The position numbers and the translations under genes are program-made. From positions 1 through 24,018 of IMG/VR virus record IMGVR_UViG_3300009002_000043: a stretch of DNA of 24,018 nucleotides; one strand, given 5' to 3'. The notes below the pieces were generated by a model that saw nothing but the letters and a program-made list of their open reading frames with translations, searched no databases and was not told the origin of the DNA. Below are positions 7,330 through 14,204 of the stretch, in pieces. Numbering within the stretch: position 1 is the first letter of the stretch; each line of letters begins with the position of its first letter. Origin of the DNA: a virus.

Positions 7330-7790
7330 TTTACATAGTCTTTAATTGACTTCTTTGGAATGCCAGCCTCCAGCAACATCTCTTTAACTTCGTCCTTGCC
7401 CATGCTGTCTAACACAAAGATTGCTTCATCATCGCTCAAGTGTGGATACATATTGAGATAAAACGCTAGCACTTTGCTGCCCTGTTTTGCTTTTTTCTTT
7501 GGAGGAGGCGGCACCCATTCATGTAGTTGACTGGTACCAATTCCTACGCATTGTAACAACCGCATTTGTAGTTCGGGATGGTGTCTCAGTACGTGATGAT
7601 TAACATTTACTAGGTCATTTGTCATGATCAAATAGTGTGCTTCGATCTCTGCGATCGAAGTCTTTACGCTGCTTGAATAACGTTGCAGTACCCACATGCT
7701 CAACTTCTTTTGTTCATCTTCAGTTAGTGTGTTCCACCAACCGTGTTGACGCAAGTCGATCGCATTCATTTCTTGTTTAATTGTTGGCAT
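7326..7790 (-). CDS. 62: probable clamp-loader small subunit (T4 gp62-like)
   Basis: A 154-aa helical protein. The spacing of features recalls T4-type gp62: a helical N-terminus, then MTNDLVNVNHHVLRHHPELQ, an LLQCVG-x-G segment, HEWVPPPPKKK (compare the R/K-rich 'xxKW' turn in gp62) and a terminal YPHLSDDEAIFVLDSM helix. gp62 forms the sliding-clamp loader with the AAA subunit gp44. The match is weak at residue level, gp62 is a fast-evolving family, and gp44 itself is not in the window, so the call is tentative. The downstream zinc-finger gene is coupled by ATGA. Confidence 0.45.
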   Translation of the reverse strand: MPTIKQEMNAIDLRQHGWWNTLTEDEQKKLSMWVLQRYSSSVKTSIAEIEAHYLIMTNDLVNVNHHVLRHHPELQMRLLQCVGIGTSQLHEWVPPPPKKKAKQGSKVLAFYLNMYPHLSDDEAIFVLDSMGKDEVKEMLLEAGIPKKSIKDYVK

Positions 7791-7813
7791 TGTATCCCAA
7801 TATCTTGTCTAGT

Positions 7814-8314
7814 TTACCATAAGTGGCCAATGTCTAATACGTCCGGTATCTTGTTTGTTTCTTTTACAAAGTAAGCACACATGCTCTTGGGTTCATCACT
7901 TAATGGAACGCCAAGCAAATGTCCTTGCTTTAGCTTTGGAAAGTGCCATTTTACTTCGTTGTACACGCTAACGATTTCAACTGTTTGATATTGTGGCATG
8001 TAGCTTGAAATTGGATTAAGTGTAAAAGCTTTGAAGCCTCTGTCGTTAAGTGAAGTAATTGGTACCACTTCGGGCTCGCCTACTTCAGGATCACAAATAA
8101 TCAAACTCCAGTCAATAGGCATCTTGAATGTGTGTTCGCCAATGCGCAACACAGCGGCTGGCGCATTAAAGATTTCAAGAAACACTAATGGCATAAAGTA
8201 GTAATCAGGATTGTGTTTATCAGTATAGTCTAACACACAATACCGTATGTCGTCAATCTCATCTGGCACAAAATCCAGTTCGTATGTAAGATTTTCGCTT
8301 GTTAGGATTTTCAA
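7814..8314 (-). CDS. hypothetical protein downstream of uvsW
   Basis: A 166-aa, beta-rich, slightly acidic protein with proline-rich turns (DPEVGEPEVVPI, LNPISSYMPQ) and a KQGHLLGVPLSDEPK segment near the C-terminus. I recognise no family. The only reasonable start is TTG 8314, which overlaps the stop of the 43-aa gene as TTGA. The next in-frame ATG is 40 codons inside. It belongs to the uvsW operon, so it is probably expressed early to middle. Confidence 0.65.
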   Translation of the reverse strand: MKILTSENLTYELDFVPDEIDDIRYCVLDYTDKHNPDYYFMPLVFLEIFNAPAAVLRIGEHTFKMPIDWSLIICDPEVGEPEVVPITSLNDRGFKAFTLNPISSYMPQYQTVEIVSVYNEVKWHFPKLKQGHLLGVPLSDEPKSMCAYFVKETNKIPDVLDIGHLW

Positions 8315-8442
8315 TGCGTGTCTCTATATTTTGCCATGGCTGATTGTATTACAGCCTGGACTCTGTCTGCTGGCATGTTGCCAACATCAACTTGGTATAC
8401 TGTTCTGCCATCGGGCAACAGATTCTTTTCTATTGTTGTCAT
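8311..8442 (-). CDS. 43-aa small protein coupled to uvsW
   Basis: A short gene between uvsW and the 166-aa gene. ATG 8442 overlaps the uvsW stop (ATGA), and its TGA overlaps the TTG start of the next gene (TTGA), so it fills the gap exactly. The product has a beta hairpin (LLPDGRTVYQVDVG) followed by an amphipathic helix (ADRVQAVIQSAMAKY). No family is recognised. The perfect double coupling is the main support for it being real. Confidence 0.65.
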   Translation of the reverse strand: MTTIEKNLLPDGRTVYQVDVGNMPADRVQAVIQSAMAKYRDTH

Positions 8443-9992
8443 TTATTCTGCCTCTGTTTAAATCGTGCTGCAATTCCAGTGTCCTTGCGCCAATCAACTT
8501 TGAGAATCTTGTATGGATAATTTGCGTCCTTGTAAAACTTCTTGCGACTGGTGAGGTGTCGTTTACTAAATTTAGCAGTTGACGTAAAGTCGTAAATATT
8601 GACAAAGTCTTTATCTTTCGCTTTACGCAAACCACGACCAATACTTTGGATAACTCTAACAAAACTCTTGCCCGGTTCGAGCAGGACCATGTTAAAGATG
8701 CGTGGCACGTTGATACCTACGGCTGCAACACCGTAAGTGGCGACAATGATTTTATTGTCGCTGGAGGCAATCTCTTTATAGTGATCCCTCCGACTGTCAT
8801 TTTTCATTTGCCCACTAACCAACACTGTGCGGTCAGCAGGTAGTCTGTCAACAAGTCCTTGTCCTGCTGCAATACGATCAACCAGAACCAGCGTGTTGCC
8901 GCTTTCTGATATTTGAAGTATTGTCTCAGCAATGTAGTCAAGTCGTTTGCTGTCTGTTGTAAGATACGTGAGTTCGTTTTGGTAATTGTCGTACAACACG
9001 TCGTCTACCATTTGTATGACATCAACGTGACAGTTACTCAAGATGCCTTCTTCTTGCAGTGTTGATGCAGCTAGTTCTCCGACCACGCTGCCCAAGCTTA
9101 CTTTGATACCCATCTGTTCATGTTCAGCTTTTGGTATGGTACCTGTTAGTCCCCAACGTAATGGCACATTCTTAAATGGGCCTGTCAAGAGCTTTTTGAG
9201 TACATCAGCTTTAGCTTGGTGTGTTTCGTCAACAATCAGTGCTATAACACCTTCCGAAAACTCCTCGAGGCTGAGTTCGCTTTCGCCGTCCTTAAACGTC
9301 TTGTGTATTCTTTCCAAGCTTTGCCATGTGCAAATGGTGTGTGTCTTGCCAAAGTCCTTGCGGTCGCCAAAATACACACCAACGTCAAGTCCGAGGTTGA
9401 TGTAGTCTTCTTCTGTTTGCGTTACTAATCCTTTGTTTGGAACGATAACAATTGTTCGTCCAACACTAGAGCCTGTGCCCAGCTTGTGGATAAACTGGTC
9501 GTCTTGTGACAGTGATTGTTCGACAATTTGGCTAAGGGCGGCAGTGATAAGTGTCTTACCTGCGCCCGTAGCAATTTCTTGGATGCTCATTGGATTGTCA
9601 AGGAATTGATTGATTACCTTTTGTTGGTAATCTCTCAGCATTACAGGTTCACCTTCTACAGGATGACCTTTAGGCCAATTCTTATCTGCAAAGTGATCTA
9701 TGTTAATTTGGGGGAGGTCAAACTGGTAGCGTACACGTTCGTCTTGCAACTCGACTTCATACCCTTCGTCCAACAATATTGGAAGAATATCTTCGAGCAA
9801 TGCTACATATGTCAATGCGCCGAATGTGAAGAATGTTGTCTTACCGTCCCATCGTCCTAATTTAAAGGATGGAACATGATAAGCATGTGGCAAAATAAAG
9901 GAAAACTTTTCCTGTAATTTTTTGCGCGTTGCTGCACTCAGTCCGTGTATTTTACAGTTAACCTCATCTTTTAATTCGATGGTGGCTATCAT
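8439..9992 (-). CDS. uvsW: UvsW-type superfamily 2 DNA helicase
   Basis: A 517-aa SF2 helicase related to T4 UvsW, which unwinds R-loops and branched recombination intermediates and promotes the switch to recombination-dependent replication. Visible motifs are Q-motif/motif I LRDYQQ then ATGAGKT (141-147), motif II DETH (255-258), motif III LTGTIPK, and motif VI QSIGRGLRK. The N-terminal 110 residues correspond to the small accessory domain of UvsW. No Shine-Dalgarno sequence precedes ATG 9992, and a strong sigma70-like promoter puts +1 on this A. It is the first gene of a long coupled run extending to 5149. Confidence 0.93.
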   Translation of the reverse strand: MIATIELKDEVNCKIHGLSAATRKKLQEKFSFILPHAYHVPSFKLGRWDGKTTFFTFGALTYVALLEDILPILLDEGYEVELQDERVRYQFDLPQINIDHFADKNWPKGHPVEGEPVMLRDYQQKVINQFLDNPMSIQEIATGAGKTLITAALSQIVEQSLSQDDQFIHKLGTGSSVGRTIVIVPNKGLVTQTEEDYINLGLDVGVYFGDRKDFGKTHTICTWQSLERIHKTFKDGESELSLEEFSEGVIALIVDETHQAKADVLKKLLTGPFKNVPLRWGLTGTIPKAEHEQMGIKVSLGSVVGELAASTLQEEGILSNCHVDVIQMVDDVLYDNYQNELTYLTTDSKRLDYIAETILQISESGNTLVLVDRIAAGQGLVDRLPADRTVLVSGQMKNDSRRDHYKEIASSDNKIIVATYGVAAVGINVPRIFNMVLLEPGKSFVRVIQSIGRGLRKAKDKDFVNIYDFTSTAKFSKRHLTSRKKFYKDANYPYKILKVDWRKDTGIAARFKQRQNK

Positions 9993-9998
9993 ACTGTT

Positions 9999-10027
9999 AT
10001 ATTACATGAAAAAGTCAATAAAGTCAA
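9999..10027 (-). promoter_or_regulatory. sigma70-like promoter of uvsW
   Basis: On the minus strand, TTGACT (10027-10022), a 17-nt spacer and TAATAT (10004-9999). The expected +1 is 9992, the A of the uvsW start codon. A second TTGACT lies nine bases closer (10018-10013) but has no acceptable -10 at 16-18 nt. Confidence 0.6.
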
Positions 10028-10033
10028 TGACTT
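10008..10033 (-). repeat. 26-bp element shared with the gp32 promoter, copy 1
   Basis: Minus strand reads AAGTCATTGA, four variable bases, then ATTGACTTTTTC. All 22 fixed bases are identical to the element at 17206-17231. It contains the -35 boxes and short AAGTCA/TGACTT inverted copies, so it may bind a regulator common to uvsW and gp32. Confidence 0.7.
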
Positions 10034-10074
10034 AATGGTCGTCGCACTCTTGTGCTGAAGTATTTAGCTGGTGT

Positions 10075-10314
10075 TTATACGCCCGATAGACACAGCTTGG
10101 CTATTTCTAAACTTCCTGGTTCTTTAAATTTAGCCACAAGATGATCTGCGGAGGTCATATCGCGGACCATCTCAAACTCAAGTCCAGTTCCTATTTGTTC
10201 GAGTAGCATAGCCTCTACATCTTCTTCGTCACCTAGTAAACCACCATCTATAATATACAACAGATTGCGTTCGAATTCAAATTCGAATCTAACTCCTAGG
10301 TTTAACAACATCAT
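10075..10314 (-). CDS. small acidic protein, paralogue B of tandem pair
   Basis: A 79-aa acidic protein starting at ATG 10314, which overlaps the stop of paralogue A (ATGA), or at the next ATG (10311). It has a beta-rich FEFEFE start, an acidic helix and the C-terminus SLEIAKLCLSGV, which is identical to that of the upstream gene. The family is unknown. The acidic composition would fit a DNA-mimic or regulatory protein, but this is speculation. The next gene is uvsW, 82 nt further down. Confidence 0.75.
   Translation of the reverse strand: MMLLNLGVRFEFEFERNLLYIIDGGLLGDEEDVEAMLLEQIGTGLEFEMVRDMTSADHLVAKFKEPGSLEIAKLCLSGV
10082..10104 (-). repeat. direct repeat, copy 1 (3' end of paralogue B)
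   Basis: The 23 bases CCCGATAGACACAGCTTGGCTAT (plus-strand reading) are identical to 10318-10340, and three of the four preceding bases also match. The repeat encodes the shared C-terminus of the two paralogues. Confidence 0.9.
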
Positions 10315-10544
10315 ACTCCCGATAGACACAGCTTGGCTATCTCCAAGCTGGACTCTTCTTCAAATTCCATTACAATGGTATCCGGTGTGCACAAATTATG
10401 CATGATTTCGAACTTGAGTTCTCTTCCTATTACATTAGACAATATAACGCCAGCTTCAACATGTCGGTAAAAACCATTGTCTATTATAACAAGTTGACGT
10501 TTTTCGAAGTCGTACTCAAAATTTGTGGATGTACCAAATTGCAT
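10311..10544 (-). CDS. small acidic protein, paralogue A of tandem pair
   Basis: A 77-aa protein started at ATG 10544, three bases after the AAA ATPase stop and preceded by GGGGGTG. An upstream in-frame GTG/ATG extension would lie inside the ATPase gene. It shares overall pattern with the next gene: N-terminal strands (NFEYDFEKRQLVIID), a middle helix, a second strand pair (LKFEIM) and the identical end SLEIAKLCLSGV. The family is unknown. It is a tandem duplicate of the gene at 10075-10314. Confidence 0.75.
   Translation of the reverse strand: MQFGTSTNFEYDFEKRQLVIIDNGFYRHVEAGVILSNVIGRELKFEIMHNLCTPDTIVMEFEEESSLEIAKLCLSGV
10318..10340 (-). repeat. direct repeat, copy 2 (3' end of paralogue A)
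   Basis: Identical over 23 bases to 10082-10104, while the rest of the two genes has diverged strongly. This suggests selection on the C-terminus or recent gene conversion at the 3' ends. Confidence 0.9.
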
Positions 10545-10545
10545 A

Positions 10546-11529
10546 TCACCCCCGCAAGCAAGTGTTGGTTGCGTACACGCGCCACTTCTTTGCGTCCATC
10601 TTGCGCAAGTCTGCAATCTTCTTTACCATACGCAGGCTTAGTTCGCGCAAGTTAGGCAAGTTATCGCGGATAAAGTCCAAAATCTCGCGCTTCTCAAACT
10701 CTTCAAAGCCGTAGGATTGCAACATGCCATCGCGTACAATCTGCTCGCAACGTAGGTACTTTTCGTGCTGGTCGCTAATACCCATGTCCAAGTAATGACA
10801 ACGCGACATAAGTGCGCCAAGGTGTGCGCCAATCTTACCGCGTGTATTTTCAAAGTCCAAGTTGGTAATAAAAATGATCGAACCCTTAAACTCAAACGTG
10901 TTTGGAATGCTTGCGTTAGCTAGTGTATTTGATTCGGAATACCAGTTTAGGCGTCTGCTGCGCCCGCTGTCTAGTGCTGCTTTTAGCAAGTTAAGCGATG
11001 TTTCGTCGTACAGCACTGTATCGCTGTCATCTAGCACCAGCAAGCTGCCTGGTTTTGAATACTTGTACAGCAACTGGTACAAACCAATCGCGCTTGCGGA
11101 GCCTTTTTCAACACCAAATACCATGTCAGTGTCGCCTAGCTTGCGGATCACATCTGCTTCGTCGACAATACGTTCAACGCCAAAGCTTTTACCAATGCCC
11201 GGAGGACCTGTAACAATCAACCCGCGCACTGTGCCTTCACAGCAAGCGTATGTCATATCGTCAAGCACACTAAACTTTTCACGCATATTTTGCATGATCT
11301 CTTCGTCGCTCAACTGCGGCTGTGGAACAATGCTGCCGCCAACGTCGATGTCTTCGGGTGTGTCGAACTTAACGCGAATTTTGTTATCGGGCAAACCAAC
11401 ATGTGGAGTAGCATCAACTGTTACAAACCAACCTTTAGCGCCCATCTGCGGCGCCTTAACCAAATCAAACTCGACATTAACAATGTCTTGATTGCGGTAG
11501 CTGCCGTTTTTAATCAAAATCGTTTGCAT
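10546..11529 (-). CDS. AAA-family ATPase (not gp44-like)
   Basis: A 327-aa protein with an N-terminal domain of about 95 aa of unknown type followed by an AAA module. Walker A is GPPGIGKS (108-115), Walker B is LLVLDDSD (163-170, DD instead of the usual DE), sensor 1 is an asparagine in IIFITNLD (N223), and a candidate arginine finger is in LMSRCH (R243). A helical lid with LSLRMVKKIADL ends the protein. It does not resemble the T4 clamp loader gp44 in length of motifs or surrounding sequence. It may be a replication, remodelling or MoxR-like ATPase. An AAGGAT ribosome site precedes ATG 11529. A structured intergenic region lies upstream. Confidence 0.85.
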   Translation of the reverse strand: MQTILIKNGSYRNQDIVNVEFDLVKAPQMGAKGWFVTVDATPHVGLPDNKIRVKFDTPEDIDVGGSIVPQPQLSDEEIMQNMREKFSVLDDMTYACCEGTVRGLIVTGPPGIGKSFGVERIVDEADVIRKLGDTDMVFGVEKGSASAIGLYQLLYKYSKPGSLLVLDDSDTVLYDETSLNLLKAALDSGRSRRLNWYSESNTLANASIPNTFEFKGSIIFITNLDFENTRGKIGAHLGALMSRCHYLDMGISDQHEKYLRCEQIVRDGMLQSYGFEEFEKREILDFIRDNLPNLRELSLRMVKKIADLRKMDAKKWRVYATNTCLRG

Positions 11530-11580
11530 TATAGTGTATCCTTTGTTGCTTACAGTATTAACTTATACTCTAGGCACCCA

Positions 11581-11632
11581 TAGGTCAACAACAAACCTGC
11601 ATTATATAGCAGATTTGTTGCTTCTAGACCTA
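11581..11632 (-). terminator. long intergenic hairpin between 246-aa gene and AAA ATPase
   Basis: A 12-bp stem (11589-11600 with 11609-11620, one G-U wobble in the transcript, 8-nt loop) is enclosed by an outer 6-bp stem TAGGTC/GACCTA (11581-11586 with 11627-11632). No clean U-tract follows in the minus direction, so it could be an attenuator, processing site or stabilising structure rather than an intrinsic terminator. Confidence 0.55.
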
Positions 11633-11645
11633 ATTAGTGGCGGAC

Positions 11646-12386
11646 TTATTTCTCAATCTTAACGCGATTGAACATTGTTTCGTGACAGCCCGTGTACTCG
11701 CTTATTTGCTGATCGCGCACTGCGCCAACAAAAGTAATACGCTGGTCGCGCAGTCGTTCGCTTACGTCAACGTCGTTGTCCTTTAGAAAGAACTTGACAA
11801 TCTGATCGTTGTCAGTAACCATTGTGACAAGATAGATGTTGTTCTTTGGGATCCACTTTGCGTCAAGAACCTTTGCTTCGACCTTAACACGTTCCTTGGG
11901 CTTGCCAACATAGCTGCCGATGTGCTTGTTTTTGAGGTAAAACTCCTCCATCTGATCACGCCGTTCTTGGATCACATAGCTGTTTGGCAACGATGCAATC
12001 ATAGACAAGTCACGCGCATGGTCGACATTTTCTTCGCCGAAGATTTCAATCAGCTTTTCGTCATACTCGTTAATGTCGTCGCTCAACTTTGCGATCATTG
12101 TCTTTTGGTCGAAGAAGCGACACACCTTTGCAGCGTGTTCACGGTCTTCGTCGGTGATAGTTGCTACGTGGATCTTTTCGTCGCGCTGGTCCTCAGGGCG
12201 CAATGTGTTCAACACAATTTCTCGGCTTTCAGCGACCTTCATGTTTGACTTGTGGTCAATATAGTTTTGTCCACGACGGACAAATCCAAACTCGCGATAT
12301 ACTGCGCATGCCGCAGCCATTGCTTCAAGCAACGGATAAACTTCACTTGTTTTGCGGTATGCCCGCGCCGTTTTATATCTGTGCAT
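11646..12386 (-). CDS. phage protein with probable C-terminal OB-fold
   Basis: A 246-aa protein. Residues 1-160 are helical and charged. Residues about 165-246 read as five strands with the typical OB layout (VKVEAKVLDAKW, YLVTMVTDNDQIVKFFLKD, then RITFVGAVRDQQ and TMFNRVKI), like the nucleic-acid-binding domain attached to several phage replication proteins. No named family is recognised. Binding of single-stranded DNA or RNA is inference. A sigma70-like promoter (12416-12444) and an AAGGA ribosome site precede ATG 12386, and the AAA ATPase follows after a hairpin. Confidence 0.75.
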   Translation of the reverse strand: MHRYKTARAYRKTSEVYPLLEAMAAACAVYREFGFVRRGQNYIDHKSNMKVAESREIVLNTLRPEDQRDEKIHVATITDEDREHAAKVCRFFDQKTMIAKLSDDINEYDEKLIEIFGEENVDHARDLSMIASLPNSYVIQERRDQMEEFYLKNKHIGSYVGKPKERVKVEAKVLDAKWIPKNNIYLVTMVTDNDQIVKFFLKDNDVDVSERLRDQRITFVGAVRDQQISEYTGCHETMFNRVKIEK

Positions 12387-12415
12387 TTTCTAATCCTTAG
12401 GTTTCTAACAGTGTT

Positions 12416-12444
12416 ACTATAGCGAGATATCGTATTGCTGTCAA
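12416..12444 (-). promoter_or_regulatory. sigma70-like promoter of the 246-aa gene
   Basis: Minus strand TTGACA (12444-12439, perfect -35), a 17-nt spacer and TATAGT (12421-12416). The expected +1 is near 12409, giving a 23-nt leader with AAGGA. The -35 box overlaps the stop codon of the upstream 58-aa gene. Confidence 0.75.
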
Positions 12445-12617
12445 GTCCTATCCTTAGTTATAATTGTATATTCTACATCAATGTCTTTAAAGTCGACATC
12501 TGATACAGAGACATGATAGCCTTTAATTACACCGGAAGCAGCTGAATCTTGATTGCTTGTGTATACTGGCGGCCCGTCGCCCATTTCGTTATAGATTCGA
12601 TATAGTTTCTGTGTCAT
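12441..12617 (-). CDS. 58-aa hypothetical protein
   Basis: A short gene filling the gap below 12617. ATG 12617 overlaps the upstream stop (TAATG), and an AGGAG-like site lies before it. The product begins with LYRIYNEMG and ends with a strand DIDVEYTIITK that resembles the C-terminal strands of the paralogues at 13168 and 13446 (QDIDVDLYVVKRI). It may therefore be a shortened member of that family. Its TGA forms part of the -35 box of the next promoter. Confidence 0.65.
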   Translation of the reverse strand: MTQKLYRIYNEMGDGPPVYTSNQDSAASGVIKGYHVSVSDVDFKDIDVEYTIITKDRT

Positions 12618-12943
12618 TACACTACTCCTGTATATTTGTCATTTGAAACAATCACTTTAATACGCTTGTCGATCATTTCGATCTCAACCGGCTCAAGTAA
12701 CCAATACTTGATGCGATTGCCATTGCCACGTGCTGTTGCTGTTAACATAAACTTCTTGGGCGTTTCGATGCCCTTAAAATGGATAGCAAAGCCGACGTGT
12801 TCATTTGTAACATCGCTAAACATACTGCCGTCGCTTGCGCTTTGCAGCTCACTCGAATCTGCAGTCAGTTCATTTTTTTCAGTGTGGTATGTAAAGAAGC
12901 GGTCATCAAAAACTTTGATGCCCATAATTTCCGTGGCGGTCAT
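12617..12943 (-). CDS. hypothetical beta-rich protein
   Basis: A 108-aa protein from ATG 12943, which has a good AGGAG site (the frame is open further up, but that part lies over the next gene). The sequence alternates strands and turns (FDDRFFTYHTEKNELTADSS, FAIHFKGIETPKKFMLTATARG, IEMIDKRIKVIVSND), suggesting a small beta barrel. No family is recognised. It starts two bases after the upstream stop and is coupled by TAATG to the 58-aa gene. Confidence 0.75.
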   Translation of the reverse strand: MTATEIMGIKVFDDRFFTYHTEKNELTADSSELQSASDGSMFSDVTNEHVGFAIHFKGIETPKKFMLTATARGNGNRIKYWLLEPVEIEMIDKRIKVIVSNDKYTGVV

Positions 12944-12944
12944 A

Positions 12945-13184
12945 TCAGTCTCCTGTTTCGTTGTGGTAACGATAGCTGAAATCTTCGTACACGTCAACCT
13001 CAAACTGTCGAAGATATGTAGTGCCCAGTCTAGTCTCGGGCGTCTGCCACATTTCTTGGAGGTATTCACGTGCTAGTTTTTTCGCAATCCAAAAGGCTTC
13101 ATCTTTGGTGCAGGCATCGATATAATACCGTTGATCATCCTCGATGATACTGTATCCAAATTCAATTCTATATGTTTGTATCAT
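12945..13184 (-). CDS. small protein, possible distant member of a tandem family
   Basis: A 79-aa protein with the same order as the two genes upstream: an N-terminal strand (TYRIEFGYSI), a second strand, a helix (KDEAFWIAKKLAREYLQEM) and a C-terminal strand (LRQFEVDVYEDFSYR). The start overlaps the upstream gene by 17 nt. The function is unknown. Membership of the family is inference from the pattern, since sequence identity is low. Confidence 0.65.
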   Translation of the reverse strand: MIQTYRIEFGYSIIEDDQRYYIDACTKDEAFWIAKKLAREYLQEMWQTPETRLGTTYLRQFEVDVYEDFSYRYHNETGD

Positions 13185-13449
13185 GTTCAGGCATATGTTG
13201 GATTCGTTTCACTACATACAAGTCTACATCGATGTCTTGTACTTCGGGCAGCGCAAAGAATTCTGTAACTCGAAAATGACTTTTTGCTGTTTGGCGGTTT
13301 TCCATTGTATCAATGCATTGTTTTACATAGTACAACGCTAGATTTTCAGCATCAAGTGCATCAAGTGCTTCGACGTTTACTGTACACTGGTTCCATATTC
13401 TATCGACGGTATAGATTTCAATGTTGACTTTGTATATGTATATGTTCAT
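13168..13449 (-). CDS. tandem-family small protein A
   Basis: A 93-aa protein, clearly a paralogue of the gene at 13446-13715: both start M-x-IYIYKV-x-I-x-IY, have TVNVEA, then AENLAL-x-Y, an AKS-x-FR-x-T segment, and end with V-Q-[DE]-ID-x-[DE]-LY-x-V-x-RI. The predicted fold is beta-beta-helix-beta-beta. It starts at ATG 13449, overlapping the upstream stop (ATGA). The function is unknown. Confidence 0.75.
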   Translation of the reverse strand: MNIYIYKVNIEIYTVDRIWNQCTVNVEALDALDAENLALYYVKQCIDTMENRQTAKSHFRVTEFFALPEVQDIDVDLYVVKRIQHMPEHDTNI

Positions 13450-13715
13450 GTTATCCGCTCAACCTTGTACAACTCTGCGTCGATTTCTTGTACTTGAGGA
13501 AATGCAATATCTGTTGTGCGAAAATAGCTTTTTGCTCGTTTGTACCCTAGCAGCTCTCCCATCGAGTGCCTTATATAAAGTAGTGCTAGATTTTCAGCAG
13601 CCATCGGGGCAACTGCTTCGACATTTACAGTAAACTGATGCCAGCTATCTTTATCGTATGGGTTTTCTGCCCTGATGTAGATATCAATATCAACTTTGTA
13701 TATGTAAATGCTCAT
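13446..13715 (-). CDS. tandem-family small protein B
   Basis: An 89-aa paralogue of the preceding entry with the same strand-strand-helix-strand plan and a six-residue insertion (ENPYDK region) in the first loop. The 5' ends of the two genes also match well at the DNA level, so the duplication is probably not ancient. The function is unknown. The gene follows the recombination cluster after 27 nt and no promoter is visible, so it is probably transcribed from upstream. Confidence 0.75.
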   Translation of the reverse strand: MSIYIYKVDIDIYIRAENPYDKDSWHQFTVNVEAVAPMAAENLALLYIRHSMGELLGYKRAKSYFRTTDIAFPQVQEIDAELYKVERIT

Positions 13716-13742
13716 TGCTTACATGTAATACAGAATCAATCG

Positions 13743-14204
13743 TTAGTCAAGAGCAATATCTTCCATGCCTGCTGCACGAAGTTTAACAATGTTGTTGATG
13801 GAAAAGCTTTTGGCTTCTAGGCCCTTCATTAAGCCGAGCCATTTGTTACGAACAAGGGCAAACTCGTTTACCAAGTGCTCCATGTCGATTACATCAGGTT
13901 CGCCGTCTGCAAACTTGTCTGCGTCACGGCTGCTCAGTACCTTGTTGTAGTTTTCAAGATACTTGCGATAGTGCTTGCGCTGGATGCGGCGCGATTCGAT
14001 GTTGAGGTGTTCAAGGATAGCTTCAATTTCTTGAAGCTGCCCAAATCTGTATGCTACAATGCCCGGAATATCTCGTGCATTGCGCTCTACGTTTCCTTTA
14101 AGACTTGTTTCACGACGTGCGTCGTTTAACTCTATTTCAAAGTGATCGATTGCTGCAACCACAGCGTTGAGGTCTGCTTTGACAGCATTATAATGTCCTG
14201 CCAT
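13743..14204 (-). CDS. conserved helical protein of the uvsX operon (recombination accessory candidate)
   Basis: A 153-aa, almost all-helical protein with long heptad-like stretches (residues about 1-90) and a conserved-looking end (NEFALVRNKWLGLMKGLEAKSF, then LRAAGMEDI). The size, helical nature, basic middle (RRIQRKHYRKYLENYNK) and place three genes after uvsX make it a candidate for the UvsY mediator role, which in T4 is 137 aa and helical. I see no direct sequence match to UvsY, so this is inference. ATG 14204 overlaps the upstream stop (TAATG). Confidence 0.65.
   Translation of the reverse strand: MAGHYNAVKADLNAVVAAIDHFEIELNDARRETSLKGNVERNARDIPGIVAYRFGQLQEIEAILEHLNIESRRIQRKHYRKYLENYNKVLSSRDADKFADGEPDVIDMEHLVNEFALVRNKWLGLMKGLEAKSFSINNIVKLRAAGMEDIALD

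Noticed and set aside
8387-8662. 91-aa minus-strand frame across the end of uvsW
   Set aside because: It is out of frame with the well-supported uvsW end and the coupled 43-aa gene, with no ribosome site.
10266-10290. Palindromic TTCGAATTCAAATTCGAA stretch
   Set aside because: It is explained by the coding repeat Phe-Glu-Phe-Glu-Phe-Glu of the small acidic protein. No sign of a separate site.
10862-11491. 209-aa plus-strand frame
   Set aside because: It is antisense to the AAA ATPase, whose motifs are clear. Serine-rich shadow.
10546-11529. AAA ATPase as clamp loader gp44
   Set aside because: The Walker A/B surroundings and N-terminal domain do not resemble gp44. Only general AAA features are shared.
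12636-13076. 146-aa plus-strand frame
   Set aside because: It is antisense to two well-placed minus-strand genes with ribosome sites and overlaps, and the composition is that of a shadow frame.
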